DNA of 64,000 bases from CAZKHG01 sp964552655. GTDB taxonomy: Bacteria; Bacteroidota; Bacteroidia; Bacteroidales; Tenuifilaceae. The stretch spans positions 1 through 64,000 of the forward strand of contig CAZKHG010000013.1 of the NCBI GenBank assembly GCA_964552655.1, in the 5' to 3' direction. Both the position numbers and the translations under genes were made by a program. Positions 1 through 8,430 of the stretch are shown here, one piece after another (within the stretch, counting starts at the first letter, position 1; every line of letters begins with the position of its first letter). The notes under the pieces were generated by a model. The model saw nothing but the letters and a program-made list of their open reading frames with translations, did not search any database and was not told the DNA's origin.

Positions 1-141
1 CAGCGTAAACTAGTGATTGTAGAAAGAATGTCGTCTAAAGGGATACTTGAGAGATATACTAACTATACAGATCTATCTTATGCTAAAATCGGCACAAAGA
101 AAGGCATAATTAAATCAATAACCAAATTATCAGGAAATTAG
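1..141 (+). CDS. C-terminal fragment of an unidentified protein
   Basis: Frame 1 is open from the first base and stops at TAG 139-141, giving 46 residues of the C-terminus of a protein that starts upstream of the window. The tail is basic (ends KSITKLSGN) and shows no motif I recognise. That it is a real coding end is inferred from the open frame and its position upstream of nadD in the same direction. No function is proposed. Confidence 0.5.
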   Translation, partial: QRKLVIVERMSSKGILERYTNYTDLSYAKIGTKKGIIKSITKLSGN

Positions 142-296
142 TTCTCTTTTGGTATGATAAACTATTAAGAATGATTTACTGAAAACCAACAGGGATAAGC
201 TTCTTGTGATGTTTTTATTTATAAGAATAAAGTGTTGAGTTCTTATATTAAATATGCTAACTTTATCAGATGTTTTATTTTTATGATGTTTAAAAG

Positions 297-884
297 ATGT
301 CTCAAAAAAAGCAAATCGGACTTTTCTTCGGATCATTTAACCCAATCCATTTTGGTCACTTGATTATTGCGGGATATATCCTGGAGTACTCTTATCTGGA
401 TGAGATCTGGTTTGTTGTGAGCCCGCATAACCCATTGAAAGAGAGGGAAACCCTTGCGCCAGATAGCTTGAGGCTGGAAATGGTTAAAAAGTCCATTCCA
501 AAGGGGACAGGTAAAATAAAAGTCTGTGATGTTGAGATGGATATGCCAAAGCCTTCCTATACCATAGACACCCTGAAAGTTTTATTTAAAAGATATCCAA
601 AAAATGAATTCACAGTGATAATGGGTTCCGATTCCAACGAGAATATCTCCAAATGGAAGGATTATCTTCAAATTCTCGATTCCTATAAAATTATGGTTTA
701 CCCAAGAAAAGGATTTAAGAATGGCAATCAGAAATTATCAAAAAACATTGAATTCATTGATGCCCCGATAGTTGAACTCTCCTCAACCATGATACGTAAT
801 GCAGTTCGGGAAGGCAAAGATATCTCATTATTTGTTCCGGCTCCTGCTGCAAAAATAATCAGGGAGAATAATTTGTACAGATAA
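297..884 (+). CDS. nadD: Nicotinate-nucleotide adenylyltransferase NadD
   Basis: NadD transfers AMP from ATP to nicotinate mononucleotide, making deamido-NAD in cytoplasmic NAD synthesis. The 195-residue product has the family length. The nucleotidyltransferase signature is at the N-terminus (GSFNPIHFGH, residues 12-21, containing HxGH), a SPHNPLK segment follows, and the C-terminal LSSTMIR motif near residue 160 matches the ISSTxIR phosphate-binding element. ATG 297 places the first beta strand directly before the signature, as in the family. It follows the unidentified gene fragment by about 155 bp. A 515-bp non-coding stretch lies downstream, so it is probably the last gene of its transcript. 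Confidence 0.96.
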   Translation: MSQKKQIGLFFGSFNPIHFGHLIIAGYILEYSYLDEIWFVVSPHNPLKERETLAPDSLRLEMVKKSIPKGTGKIKVCDVEMDMPKPSYTIDTLKVLFKRYPKNEFTVIMGSDSNENISKWKDYLQILDSYKIMVYPRKGFKNGNQKLSKNIEFIDAPIVELSSTMIRNAVREGKDISLFVPAPAAKIIRENNLYR

Positions 885-1021
885 TTGATTGTTAAATACA
901 ACTGCCGCTTAGCGCCTACCGGCAAAGCAGGGTTCTGGTATTGTAAACGATAGATTGTTCTGGTATTTTTCCTCGAAGAGGATAAACAGGATTTCAAGTA
1001 ACCGGGTACAAAGGGGGTTCA

Positions 1022-1184
1022 ACCCCTACGGGGTATCCACTTAATCTTCGCCTATTTTTACAATACCCAATGCCCTACGGGCAATTTATTTACAAAGACT
1101 AAAATAGTCATCATAAGCGATACAGCGTAGCTGTTAAAGTATTGTAACATATCATGATAAATTGAGGACAATTCCCCGTAGGGG
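1022..1184. repeat. Cluster of three REP-like CCC-TAC-GGG palindromes
   Basis: Three short hairpins share a trinucleotide loop and C/G-rich arms: ACCCC-TAC-GGGGT at 1022-1034, TGCCC-TAC-GGGCA at 1071-1083, and CCCC-GTA-GGGG at 1174-1184 in the opposite orientation. The spacing is about 40-90 bp in A/T-rich DNA. Similar palindromes occur between genes in other Bacteroidota, where I associate them with REP-like elements. That assignment is from memory and inference; only the palindromes are seen directly. No transposase gene lies nearby. Confidence 0.55.
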
Positions 1185-1243
1185 ATTAACATATTAAAGA
1201 CTATAAAATATTAAAGGGATGTGTAAATACACTAAAAACACAA

Positions 1244-1263
1244 AACCCCGGTTTCCCGGGGTT
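1244..1263 (-). terminator. Intrinsic terminator of the kor operon
   Basis: A perfect 8-bp inverted repeat (AACCCCGG at 1244-1251 and CCGGGGTT at 1256-1263) closes a 4-nt loop. On the minus strand the loop is GAAA and the stem runs into TTTTGTGTTTTT, a U-rich tract. The plus strand has only CATTTTG after the stem, so minus orientation fits best. It lies about 135 bp past the korC stop. Confidence 0.7.
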
Positions 1264-1399
1264 CATTTTGATGGTCAATTAAACTATTCTATTGATTTAA
1301 CAACTCAAATTAATGAAATGTGTTTTTTGTTTTCTTCTAATTCTTAAACTCTTAAATCAATAATTCTAAAATCTTAAATCGTAAATCCAACATCGTACA

Positions 1400-1945
1400 T
1401 CATTTCACCTCCTGAATAACCTCCATCCCTTTGTAAATAGCCTGTTCATTCATAGGTATCAGGTGATGATGCCTTTTAGGCAATGATTTCTGAAGCCCTT
1501 TAACCACATTCTCCAGTTTCACAATCGGCTTAATCTTCAGATAACCACCGAGCACAATCATGTTAAATGCTTTGGCATTCTGCATTCGGGTTGCCTCCTC
1601 AGTGGCTTCAATCTTATAAATTTTTATGTCTTTTCTGGTTGGGTGATGGGTAATCCCATTCGGATCGTAAATCAGTATTCCACCAGGTTTTACCGTTTTC
1701 TCAAACTTATCCATCGATTGCTGGTTCAGGATAATGGCGGTATCATACTCCTGGAGAATAGGCGAGCTGATACGGCTATCGCTCAAAATTACAGTAACAT
1801 TGGCAGTGCCTCCACGCATCTCAGGGCCATAGGATGGCATCCATGATACCTCCTGATCTTGCATTATGCCCGAATAGGCGAGAATTTTTCCCATGGAAAG
1901 CACACCTTGTCCACCAAAGCCGGCTATTATGATTTCTTCTGTCAT
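1400..1945 (-). CDS. korC: 2-oxoacid:ferredoxin oxidoreductase, gamma subunit
   Basis: This is the small gamma subunit of a thiamine-diphosphate-dependent 2-oxoacid:ferredoxin oxidoreductase, which oxidatively decarboxylates a 2-oxoacid to an acyl-CoA and reduces ferredoxin. The 181 residues start with the family signature GFGGQGV (residues 9-15) and contain the SYGPEMRGG segment typical of KorC/PorC subunits. It is the last gene of the operon: its start is about 20 bp past the korB stop and a terminator follows. The substrate (2-oxoglutarate, a branched-chain or an aromatic 2-oxoacid) cannot be decided from sequence alone, so the symbol is the best family match rather than a proven specificity. 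Confidence 0.88.
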   Translation of the reverse strand: MTEEIIIAGFGGQGVLSMGKILAYSGIMQDQEVSWMPSYGPEMRGGTANVTVILSDSRISSPILQEYDTAIILNQQSMDKFEKTVKPGGILIYDPNGITHHPTRKDIKIYKIEATEEATRMQNAKAFNMIVLGGYLKIKPIVKLENVVKGLQKSLPKRHHHLIPMNEQAIYKGMEVIQEVK

Positions 1946-1966
1946 GATAATCAGTTATTAGTTAAT

Positions 1967-2731
1967 CTATTCATCTTTTAAATCGCCCAACGGGTAAAAC
2001 GGGAACATGTGCTCCACCATCCACTCGTTTGATTTTACCGGAGTTAACTTCCATCCAGAACTGCAGGTTGATACAACCTCGATAAAGGAGGTTCCCTTTT
2101 TATTGCCTACGTTTTCGAATGCTTTTTGAATGGCTTTTTTGCATTTTCTTGCAGCGGCAGGGGTATGAACAGCCTGTCGTGTTACATAGTTGGTGCCTGG
2201 GAGCTGAGCTATCAGCTCAGTGATTTTCAAAGGGTTTCCGTTGATTTTTGCTTCCCGCCCATACGGTGAAGTTGAGGTGGGCATTCCGATCAGGGTTGTA
2301 GGAGCCATCTGACCTCCGGTCATGCCATATATCCCGTTGTTGATAAAGATTACCACCATATTTTCCCCACGGTTGCAAGCATGGATAATTTCTGCTGTAC
2401 CAATGGAGGCTAAATCGCCATCTCCCTGATAGGTGAAAACATACTTTTCAGGGAATAACCTTGAAACAGCAGTTGCAAGAGCAGGAGCACGACCATGAGC
2501 AGCTTGCTGCCAGTCAATATCTAAAAAGTTATAGGCAAGAACAGAACAACCCACCGGGCAAACCCCAATGGTTTTTTCCTGGATGTTCATCTCATCAATT
2601 ACTTCAGCTAGAAGCTTATGAACCACGCCATGGCTGCAACCTGGGCAGTAGGACATGATATTGTCGGTTAAAACCTTGGTTTTCTTGTAAACCAGGTTTT
2701 CCTCTTTCATTATTTCGTTTATTTCAGACAT
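1967..2731 (-). CDS. korB: 2-oxoacid:ferredoxin oxidoreductase, beta (ThDP) subunit
   Basis: This is the thiamine-diphosphate-binding beta subunit of the complex. In the 254 residues I see CPGCSHG (29-35), GDGDLASIG (103-111), which starts the ThDP/Mg motif, and NNGIYGMTGG (131-140), which completes it. No [4Fe-4S] ferredoxin domain is fused; a separate ferredoxin gene supplies electron transfer. ATG 2731 is only 3 bp past the korA stop, consistent with tight coupling. Family members with this layout are usually annotated as 2-oxoglutarate or 2-oxoisovalerate oxidoreductases. Confidence 0.92.
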   Translation of the reverse strand: MSEINEIMKEENLVYKKTKVLTDNIMSYCPGCSHGVVHKLLAEVIDEMNIQEKTIGVCPVGCSVLAYNFLDIDWQQAAHGRAPALATAVSRLFPEKYVFTYQGDGDLASIGTAEIIHACNRGENMVVIFINNGIYGMTGGQMAPTTLIGMPTSTSPYGREAKINGNPLKITELIAQLPGTNYVTRQAVHTPAAARKCKKAIQKAFENVGNKKGTSFIEVVSTCSSGWKLTPVKSNEWMVEHMFPFYPLGDLKDE

Positions 2732-2734
2732 GAT

Positions 2735-3823
2735 CTACTTTCCTTTAATGATTTTTTCTTCCAATGCAGCAACTACCTCGTTTGGGCTGGGAATCATCCC
2801 GCCTAAACGGCCATAGTGTTCAACGGGAACTTTACCCAAAACGGCTAACCTGACATCTTCAACCATTTGTCCGGCGCTCATTTCAACCGTCAGAATTCCT
2901 TTTATGTGGCTTAAAGTCTCCTGAATTGCTTTAGTGGGGTAAGGGAAAAGGGTGATTGGACGAAGTAACCCCACTTTAATGCCCTTGGCACGTGCCAGCT
3001 CAATGGCTTTCTGGCAAATACGGCTTGAGGAGCCGTAGGCCACAAACAGGTATTCGGCGTCATCGCATGCTATTTTCTCAAATCGAACCTCATTCTCCTC
3101 GATCATCCTGTACTTCTCCTGGAGCTTGAGGTTAAACTTTTCTTGGCGGCTTGAGTCCAGTTCAAGTGAGGTGATAATATTGCGCTTCCGGTCCGGAGTT
3201 TTCCCAGTGGTAGCCCATGTGCCATATTTTTTAATGATTTCTTCTTCGGTTAATCTGGGTTTAATTTCACTCAGTTGGACCTTTTCCATCATCTGACCAA
3301 TAACTCCATCGGAGAGGATCATGGCAGGATTTCTGTATTTGAAAGCCAGCTCAAAACCTAGATCGACAAAATCATTCATCTCCTGAACTGAGGCTGGAGC
3401 AAGGACAATCAGCTTGTAATCTCCATGTCCACCACCTTTTACTGCCTGGAAATAATCGCTCTGGCTGGGTTGTATGGTACCTAGTCCAGGGCCACCGCGA
3501 ACAACATTAACAATTAAGCAGGGCAGCTCAGCGCCTGCAATATAGGTTATTCCCTCCTGTTTCAGGCTTATCCCCGGACTGGAAGATGAGGTCATCACCT
3601 TTTTCCCGCATGAGGCACCTCCGTAAACCATGTTGATTGCGGCCACCTCGCTCTCGGCTTGTAGCACAACCATACCAGTCTCCTCCCAGGGTTTACGAAG
3701 CATAAGGGTTTCCATTATCTCTGATTGAGGGGTGATTGGGTAACCAAAATAGCCATCGCATCCGCAGCGAATGGCTGCTTCGGCTATCACCTCGTTCCCT
3801 TTCATTAATTTATAATCTGCCAT
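2735..3823 (-). CDS. korA: 2-oxoacid:ferredoxin oxidoreductase, alpha subunit
   Basis: The alpha subunit carries the pyrimidine-binding (PYR) domain and domain II of the oxidoreductase. The 362-residue product has the PYR-domain signature GYPITPQSEIME (27-38), a conserved SSSSPG segment, and a C-terminal transketolase-like domain beginning around residue 262 (VAYGSSSR) with GLLRPITLFP. The length matches stand-alone KorA/VorB subunits lacking the gamma fusion. It sits between the ferredoxin and beta-subunit genes on the same strand. The aminotransferase at the head of the operon suggests the 2-oxoacid derives from an amino acid, which is inference. Confidence 0.92.
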   Translation of the reverse strand: MADYKLMKGNEVIAEAAIRCGCDGYFGYPITPQSEIMETLMLRKPWEETGMVVLQAESEVAAINMVYGGASCGKKVMTSSSSPGISLKQEGITYIAGAELPCLIVNVVRGGPGLGTIQPSQSDYFQAVKGGGHGDYKLIVLAPASVQEMNDFVDLGFELAFKYRNPAMILSDGVIGQMMEKVQLSEIKPRLTEEEIIKKYGTWATTGKTPDRKRNIITSLELDSSRQEKFNLKLQEKYRMIEENEVRFEKIACDDAEYLFVAYGSSSRICQKAIELARAKGIKVGLLRPITLFPYPTKAIQETLSHIKGILTVEMSAGQMVEDVRLAVLGKVPVEHYGRLGGMIPSPNEVVAALEEKIIKGK

Positions 3824-3852
3824 TTTATGATGATATTTTTAGATTAATACTG

Positions 3853-4089
3853 TTAAGCCTCAACGGCTGATTTAACCCGGTAAACGTCGATAACCGTATC
3901 GGGGCACACAATCGCACAGTTTACGCAACCGGTGCAGGCATCAGGGTTTATCATGTAGGCGTAGTTATAACCCTTGCCATTTACCTCTTTTGCCAAAGCA
4001 ATTACTTTTGATGGGCAGGCTACTACACACAGGCCGCAGCCTTTGCACTTCTCAACATCAACTTTTATTGCTCCTTTAACCTTTGCCAT
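3853..4089 (-). CDS. korD: Two-[4Fe-4S] ferredoxin subunit of the 2-oxoacid oxidoreductase
   Basis: This is a small 2[4Fe-4S] ferredoxin-type subunit that takes electrons from the ThDP site. Two complete cluster motifs are present: CKGCGLCVVACP and CTGCVNCAIVCP. I chose ATG 4089 (78 residues, MAKVKGAIKVD) rather than the open frame back to 4131, because relatives start with this short lysine-rich strand and the extra 14 residues are not ferredoxin-like. The gene lies about 50 bp downstream of the aminotransferase and 29 bp before korA. Confidence 0.9.
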   Translation of the reverse strand: MAKVKGAIKVDVEKCKGCGLCVVACPSKVIALAKEVNGKGYNYAYMINPDACTGCVNCAIVCPDTVIDVYRVKSAVEA

Positions 4090-4137
4090 AGTAAATAATT
4101 TAGTTTGATGATTTATTAAAATTTGATTCAAATGTAC

Positions 4138-5457
4138 CTATTTGGTTTGATGATGCTCCCTGAATTTTTTTAGCCTATACTCCAGATCAGGGAACTGATC
4201 GCGTTTAACCTGCGAAACACAGGCCCTTAAACCTTCTGTTCTGTCGCTCCCGGTTATAGCCAAGGATATTGCACTTATTCCGTAGTAGATCAGCTCCTCA
4301 ATCAACTCCTCCCCGCTCATCCCGGGATAGGATATGGTGAAATAAAACCCATCTGCTAAGGGCTTGTCCTCATCCATGTCGTAAACTATTTTAAACCCAT
4401 TGTCGGTGAACAGTTTCTTCATAATTTTGGCTTTCTCCCCGTACTCACGGACAGTTTCAACAAAGTTGAAAGTACCATCGTTTGCTGCCTTTAACATGGC
4501 CGCCAGGCCATACTGTGCCGAATGTGTTGCCCCTGATGACAAAGAGTACACAGCGCCATAAAGCATGGCATAACCGAATTCATCTGAGGAGAAGTATTGT
4601 TTCAGATTTGGGAAACGTCGTTTATAGAGTTCATTATTAATGACCAAACAGCCGATTCTTTGTCCGGCATACGAAAAAACTTTTGAGCTGGAAATAAGCA
4701 TTATCCAGTTGTTGGTGTAGTTGGCAACCGTTGGTTGAAATGGTGGTTTCCCTGGTTGCGACAGATCTTTTCGAAAATCCATGGCAAAATAAGCCAGATC
4801 TTCAATTACTACCAGGTTGTATTTGTTCGCCAATTCGCCAATTATTTGCAGTTCAGCCTCAGTGAAACAAATCCATGAGGGGTTGTTGGGGTTTGAGTAA
4901 AGAATTGTTGAGATATTCCCTTTCTCCAAAAACGATTCAAGTTTGGCTTTCAGCTTATCACCCCTATGATTGTAAACATCAAATGTTTCATATTTCATAC
5001 CCAGAACCCTCAGCTGCTGCTTTTGCACCGGGAATCCGGGATCGATAAAAAGGATCGTATCTTTTTCCTTGTAACACCTGTTGGTTAATAGGAACGATGC
5101 CATGCCTCCCTGCATTGATCCTACAGTGGGGATACAACCACGTTCATCTACATCTATATTGATAAAATTCTTAACAAACCTGGAGATCTCTTTCTTTAAT
5201 TCAGGAATCCCATCAATCATAGGGTATTTAGAGGCTACGCCATTTCTCAACGCCTGAATTTCAGCTTCGGTTCCTACAGCAGCAGGCTCCAACCCGGGCA
5301 CGCCCATTTCCATCCTGATGAACCTAAGACCCGTGGCTGCTTCTATCTCGTTAACCAACCTGACAATTTCGCGAATGGTTGACCGTCCGATTTTCTGAAG
5401 ACCGGATTCAACTATTTTTTGTTTTACAATTTCGAATGGGATAGGGGTATCTTTCAT
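4138..5457 (-). CDS. PLP-dependent aminotransferase, class I/II fold
   Basis: A fold-type I aminotransferase of 439 residues, interconverting an amino acid and its 2-oxoacid using pyridoxal phosphate. Visible active-site elements are SNPNNPSW (188-195), the pyridine-binding aspartate in VIEDLAY (D220), the PLP lysine in SSSKVFSYAGQR (K259), and a C-terminal RACVSQ substrate-carboxylate arginine. It heads the operon that continues with korD-korA-korB-korC, so it probably supplies or consumes the 2-oxoacid handled by that complex. The substrate is unknown. Aspartate, aromatic and branched-chain activities all occur in this fold, so no symbol is given. Confidence 0.88.
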   Translation of the reverse strand: MKDTPIPFEIVKQKIVESGLQKIGRSTIREIVRLVNEIEAATGLRFIRMEMGVPGLEPAAVGTEAEIQALRNGVASKYPMIDGIPELKKEISRFVKNFINIDVDERGCIPTVGSMQGGMASFLLTNRCYKEKDTILFIDPGFPVQKQQLRVLGMKYETFDVYNHRGDKLKAKLESFLEKGNISTILYSNPNNPSWICFTEAELQIIGELANKYNLVVIEDLAYFAMDFRKDLSQPGKPPFQPTVANYTNNWIMLISSSKVFSYAGQRIGCLVINNELYKRRFPNLKQYFSSDEFGYAMLYGAVYSLSSGATHSAQYGLAAMLKAANDGTFNFVETVREYGEKAKIMKKLFTDNGFKIVYDMDEDKPLADGFYFTISYPGMSGEELIEELIYYGISAISLAITGSDRTEGLRACVSQVKRDQFPDLEYRLKKFREHHQTK

Positions 5458-5781
5458 GGCTGATTTTTAAATAAATGAGTTGAAATTAAGTAATCAAGAC
5501 CATACATTTTTTCAATGTACAATTATAAGAAATGTTTTATTATTTTAAAAGTTGTATGCCGTTTTTTTATAATAAACTGTTACCTAATGAAGCATAATAA
5601 CTATAAACACTAAGGTGAAAATCGCTTTTTGATTACGAATTGAAATTATATAATTTAGAATCATTCCATTCAAAGAAGAATAAGATTAGACTAATCAATA
5701 TCGTTACTTTGTAATCTTTACAAAATTTTTAAGGTGGTTACCCCGCAGGTTTATTACTTTTGTGTTTTAAAATGTAGATAA
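5458..5781. other. Divergent intergenic region, aminotransferase/GNAT
   Basis: This A/T-rich stretch of about 320 bp lies between divergent genes and must hold the promoters of both. Only one clear -7 box is visible, for the plus-strand GNAT gene at 5755-5762. I find no perfect CAAAnnTA for the minus-strand operon, no hairpin of note and no ORF with family features. Confidence 0.6.
5755..5762 (+). promoter_or_regulatory. -7 box of the GNAT gene
   Basis: TACTTTTG is a perfect match to the Bacteroidota -7 consensus TAnnTTTG, 19 bp before the ATG. That would give a leader of roughly a dozen bases. No convincing TTTG -33 element is visible at the usual 19-21 bp spacing, so the assignment rests on the -7 box and position. 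Confidence 0.5.
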
Positions 5782-6216
5782 ATGAAAACTGTGATTATTC
5801 GTGATTACCAGTCCTCTGATTATGATGCTATACTTAAGCTTTGGGGCTTAACAGGTTTGGGAGGTAGCCAACGGGGAGATAATCAGCAAATTATTGAACA
5901 GAGTATTGGTATGGGTGGAAAAATGCTGGTTGTAGAAGCAAACGGTTGGGTGGTTGGCACTTCGTGGATGACCTTTGATGGCAGACGAATCCATTTGCAC
6001 CATTTTGGGATTCATCCGGACTATCAAAGAAAAGGATTAGGGATGAGACTTGTAAAAGAATCGCTCAGATTTGTTAAGCAAAAAGGGTATCAGGTTAAGC
6101 TTGAAGTACATCAAAGCAACCTCCCGGCAATTGAATTGTATAAAAAGGTTGGGTTCATTTACCTGGGCGATTATGATGTATATATTATAAGGGATTTAGA
6201 TGCTATCAGCGGTTAG
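5782..6216 (+). CDS. GNAT-family N-acetyltransferase
   Basis: A 144-residue protein of the GCN5-related N-acetyltransferase fold, which moves an acetyl group from acetyl-CoA to an amine. Motif A is clear: FGIHPDYQRKGLGMRLV, with the acetyl-CoA pyrophosphate loop QRKGLG. The C-terminal segment LPAIELYKKVGF is typical motif B. The substrate is not predictable. It is preceded by a -7 box and converges on the HAD phosphatase gene, overlapping its 3' end by 21 bp. Confidence 0.9.
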   Translation: MKTVIIRDYQSSDYDAILKLWGLTGLGGSQRGDNQQIIEQSIGMGGKMLVVEANGWVVGTSWMTFDGRRIHLHHFGIHPDYQRKGLGMRLVKESLRFVKQKGYQVKLEVHQSNLPAIELYKKVGFIYLGDYDVYIIRDLDAISG

Positions 6217-7053
6217 CCAAATGCTTACTGCATCTGAAAAACCAGAGTCGTTGTTTGACCTAACCACCCTGTAATTCTTTTTCAGCTCGTTGGGCGCGTT
6301 GAACACTACAAAAGAATTGGTTGAAATATTTAGCATATCTAGGTCATTATAATCATTGCCCAGCACCATCACTTTTTTTTTATGATTTATACCCAGCTTT
6401 TTACACAACCACTCAATGCCATGTGCTTTTGATACATTGTTTGGAAAAATCTCCATCCATATTGATTTACCATCCAGCGGGGAGGTGGTTCTGATCACTT
6501 TAAGATCTGCCAGTTTAGCGTTGATTTTTGTAAATAAATTGATATCCTCAGGGAGTATTGCAATCAGCTGTGTGGCGCCATCAGGAAAATCAACCCCGGG
6601 AATGAACGGGCTGCAATATTGATTATAAAGTGCAATCCGTTCCAGAAAATCTGTACCCACATGATTCCCGGAATGATGGTAAAAAAAGTGATGGTTCAAT
6701 GGGATTGGTTCATGGATCATAAAATCCAGATTGAACGAAAGGAATTGCGAAATCAACTTTCGTACTTCATTGGGGGTAAACTGGTTTTTATGGATGATTT
6801 CCTTGCTACGCCAATCCAAAATCCCGGCTCCGGTTGAGAAGATCAGGAAGTCAATGGGAAAGTTATCGGGCAGTACTTTATTTACCGAGAAGAGGGAACG
6901 CCCGGTAGCAACCACCCTAACAACCCTTTTTTCCCCAAGATATACAAGAGTGTCTATATCTCTGGAACTGACATTTTTTAAGCCATCCAGGAGCGTGCCG
7001 TCCAGATCGCTTACACACATCCCATTCCCGTAACAAACCCCTTGTTTTTCCAT
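6196..7053 (-). CDS. HAD-superfamily (Cof-type) hydrolase
   Basis: A HAD hydrolase of the Cof/IIB type, usually a cytoplasmic phosphatase of sugar phosphates or related metabolites. Motif I is SDLDGTLLDG with nucleophile D16 and acid/base D18. Motif II is VVATGRS. The C-terminal GNDYNDLDML is the motif IV aspartate cluster with LGN before it. At 285 residues it has the length of a C2-capped member. The N-terminal dozen residues (MEKQGVCYGNG) are unusual, and the start could instead be the methionine at residue 12. Substrate unknown. Confidence 0.88.
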   Translation of the reverse strand: MEKQGVCYGNGMCVSDLDGTLLDGLKNVSSRDIDTLVYLGEKRVVRVVATGRSLFSVNKVLPDNFPIDFLIFSTGAGILDWRSKEIIHKNQFTPNEVRKLISQFLSFNLDFMIHEPIPLNHHFFYHHSGNHVGTDFLERIALYNQYCSPFIPGVDFPDGATQLIAILPEDINLFTKINAKLADLKVIRTTSPLDGKSIWMEIFPNNVSKAHGIEWLCKKLGINHKKKVMVLGNDYNDLDMLNISTNSFVVFNAPNELKKNYRVVRSNNDSGFSDAVSIWLTADSI

Positions 7054-7216
7054 TTCCGATTATTGAAAATTGCTCATTGGTCTGATAAAGTGTGATTTAG
7101 CTTTAATTATACATTATTTTTTTAATCGGTGATTAAGATTATGTGAAATTATTTTTAATTCCAATAGTCTTTCCTTAAATTTAGACCTCCTAAGTATCCT
7201 TAAAATTGCATTATAT

Positions 7217-7477
7217 ATGACAAAATTAATCACATTTAATGAGTTAAGGAGGATTAAAGATAATCTTCCTTCAGGTAGTATGCAGCAGATTGCAGACAGG
7301 TTGAACGTGAATGTCGAAACAGTTCGCAACTATTTTGGCGGGTGTAACTATGTAAAGGGCGAAGCTGTTGGCTTTCACGTTGAACAAGGCCCCGATGGGG
7401 GGATTGTTACATTGGATGATACCACAATTCTAGATTTGGCAAATGATATAATTGCTAAGTCGAAGGAGCTGGTGTAA
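7217..7477 (+). CDS. Small helix-turn-helix DNA-binding protein
   Basis: An 86-residue protein with a predicted helix-turn-helix in the first half (MQQIADRLNVNVETVRNYFGG), where the IADRLNV/VETVRNYF pattern resembles the recognition helix of LacI/Xre-type regulators. The second half has a GPDGGIVTLDD turn and an acidic helix. Short proteins of this kind are widespread and conserved in Bacteroidota; their role is unknown to me. It has its own terminator directly downstream, so it is probably monocistronic. Confidence 0.75.
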   Translation: MTKLITFNELRRIKDNLPSGSMQQIADRLNVNVETVRNYFGGCNYVKGEAVGFHVEQGPDGGIVTLDDTTILDLANDIIAKSKELV

Positions 7478-7500
7478 ACAACATTATTTTAAAATACTGA

Positions 7501-7540
7501 AAAAGCAGGAGCAAAATTGTTGTCCTGCTTTTTATTTTTT
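7501..7540 (+). terminator. Intrinsic terminator after the small HTH gene
   Basis: A perfect 10-bp stem (AAAAGCAGGA at 7501-7510, TCCTGCTTTT at 7523-7532) with a 12-nt loop runs into TTTTATTTTTT. It lies 24 bp past the stop codon, a textbook rho-independent terminator for the plus strand. Confidence 0.85.
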
Positions 7541-7569
7541 ACGAACTTGCCAAAAAATTACCCTTAGCT

Positions 7570-8430
7570 ATGGAAATCCTCCTCGAAAAAATCAACAGTT
7601 CTGAACAGAAATGGTTACGCCCACTCTATAGTCATACCAAAAAGCTGTTTGAAAAAACCAACCTGCCATCACACGATGCAGAGCACCACCTTAGGGTTTG
7701 GTTGTACTGCCGGGGTTTAATAATTGAACTCCATAAAGCCGGAATAAAAACCACCCTCGATTCCATTGATAACTGCATTGTTGCCTGTTTCTTCCACGAT
7801 GCCGGTTTAACGAAGGATAAAGGAGAATTGCATGGTTCGTTGGGACGTCAGATCTGTGAAGATTTCTTTAAAAATAACCCGGAATATCATGTCCCGGATT
7901 TGCATGAGGTGCTCGATGCTATTGAAAAGCACGACGATAAACTTTCAAAGGAGGTGCCTGCCTCTTCATCCTATTCCATGAAAACCACACGCCGGTTGGT
8001 TTCTGCCGCTGATGATCTTGATGCGTTGGGATATATTGGTGTGATGAGGTATATAGAAATTTACCTTAAGAGAGGCATTGATGATCTGGATATACCTAAG
8101 AAGGTGATGAACAACCTCCGCACCCGTTTCTCCAATTTTCTTACCACCTATTCCAAATTACCCAGATTCACTGAAAAGCAAAAAATCCGATACAAAGAAA
8201 CTTTCGATTTTTTCTCCGATCTTGATGCTCTTTTTTCATCAAAAAAAGAGATTGCCGATAGCCAGTTAACAGTTTATCGCCTGATTAAAGAGAATATGTT
8301 TCAGAATAGCTTGGGTGTAAATGAAACAATCGAGAAAGTTTTGAAAACCAATACCAAAGGGTATGCATTATGGTATTTCAGTAAGCTGAGAAATGAGTTG
8401 GAAGTTACATCTGCTCTGCTATTGGAGTAA
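7570..8430 (+). CDS. HD-domain metal-dependent phosphohydrolase
   Basis: A 286-residue protein with an HD domain. Candidate metal ligands are HDAEHH (35-40), the HD doublet in CFFHDAGL (H76, D77), a later EKHDDK segment, and the SAADDLDALG aspartates near residue 150. HD proteins hydrolyse nucleotides or other phosphoesters; nothing here fixes the substrate. There is no signal peptide or membrane segment. It stands between a terminator and a separately started flavoprotein gene, so its context gives no clue. Confidence 0.8.
   Translation: MEILLEKINSSEQKWLRPLYSHTKKLFEKTNLPSHDAEHHLRVWLYCRGLIIELHKAGIKTTLDSIDNCIVACFFHDAGLTKDKGELHGSLGRQICEDFFKNNPEYHVPDLHEVLDAIEKHDDKLSKEVPASSSYSMKTTRRLVSAADDLDALGYIGVMRYIEIYLKRGIDDLDIPKKVMNNLRTRFSNFLTTYSKLPRFTEKQKIRYKETFDFFSDLDALFSSKKEIADSQLTVYRLIKENMFQNSLGVNETIEKVLKTNTKGYALWYFSKLRNELEVTSALLLE

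Larger units (their letters stand above)
885..1399. other. Non-coding stretch between nadD and the kor operon
   Basis: This stretch of about 515 bp separates convergent genes. It contains three small palindromes with CCC-TAC-GGG cores (listed as a repeat) and a terminator for the minus-strand operon near 1244-1263. I see no gene, tRNA or convincing promoter. The short frames crossing it show no family signature. Confidence 0.7.

Noticed and set aside
130..336. 68-codon minus-strand frame over the nadD start
   Set aside because: It overlaps the leader and start of nadD on the opposite strand and has no domain features.
1022..1184. CRISPR-like array from the CCC-TAC-GGG repeats
   Set aside because: Only three units, unequal spacing, opposite orientations and different arms; no cas gene.
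4090..4131. 14-residue N-terminal extension of the ferredoxin
   Set aside because: The extension is not ferredoxin-like and the inner MAKVKG start fits the family.
7114..7329. 71-codon minus-strand frame over the HTH gene
   Set aside because: Antisense shadow of the 86-residue HTH gene with no coding signature.
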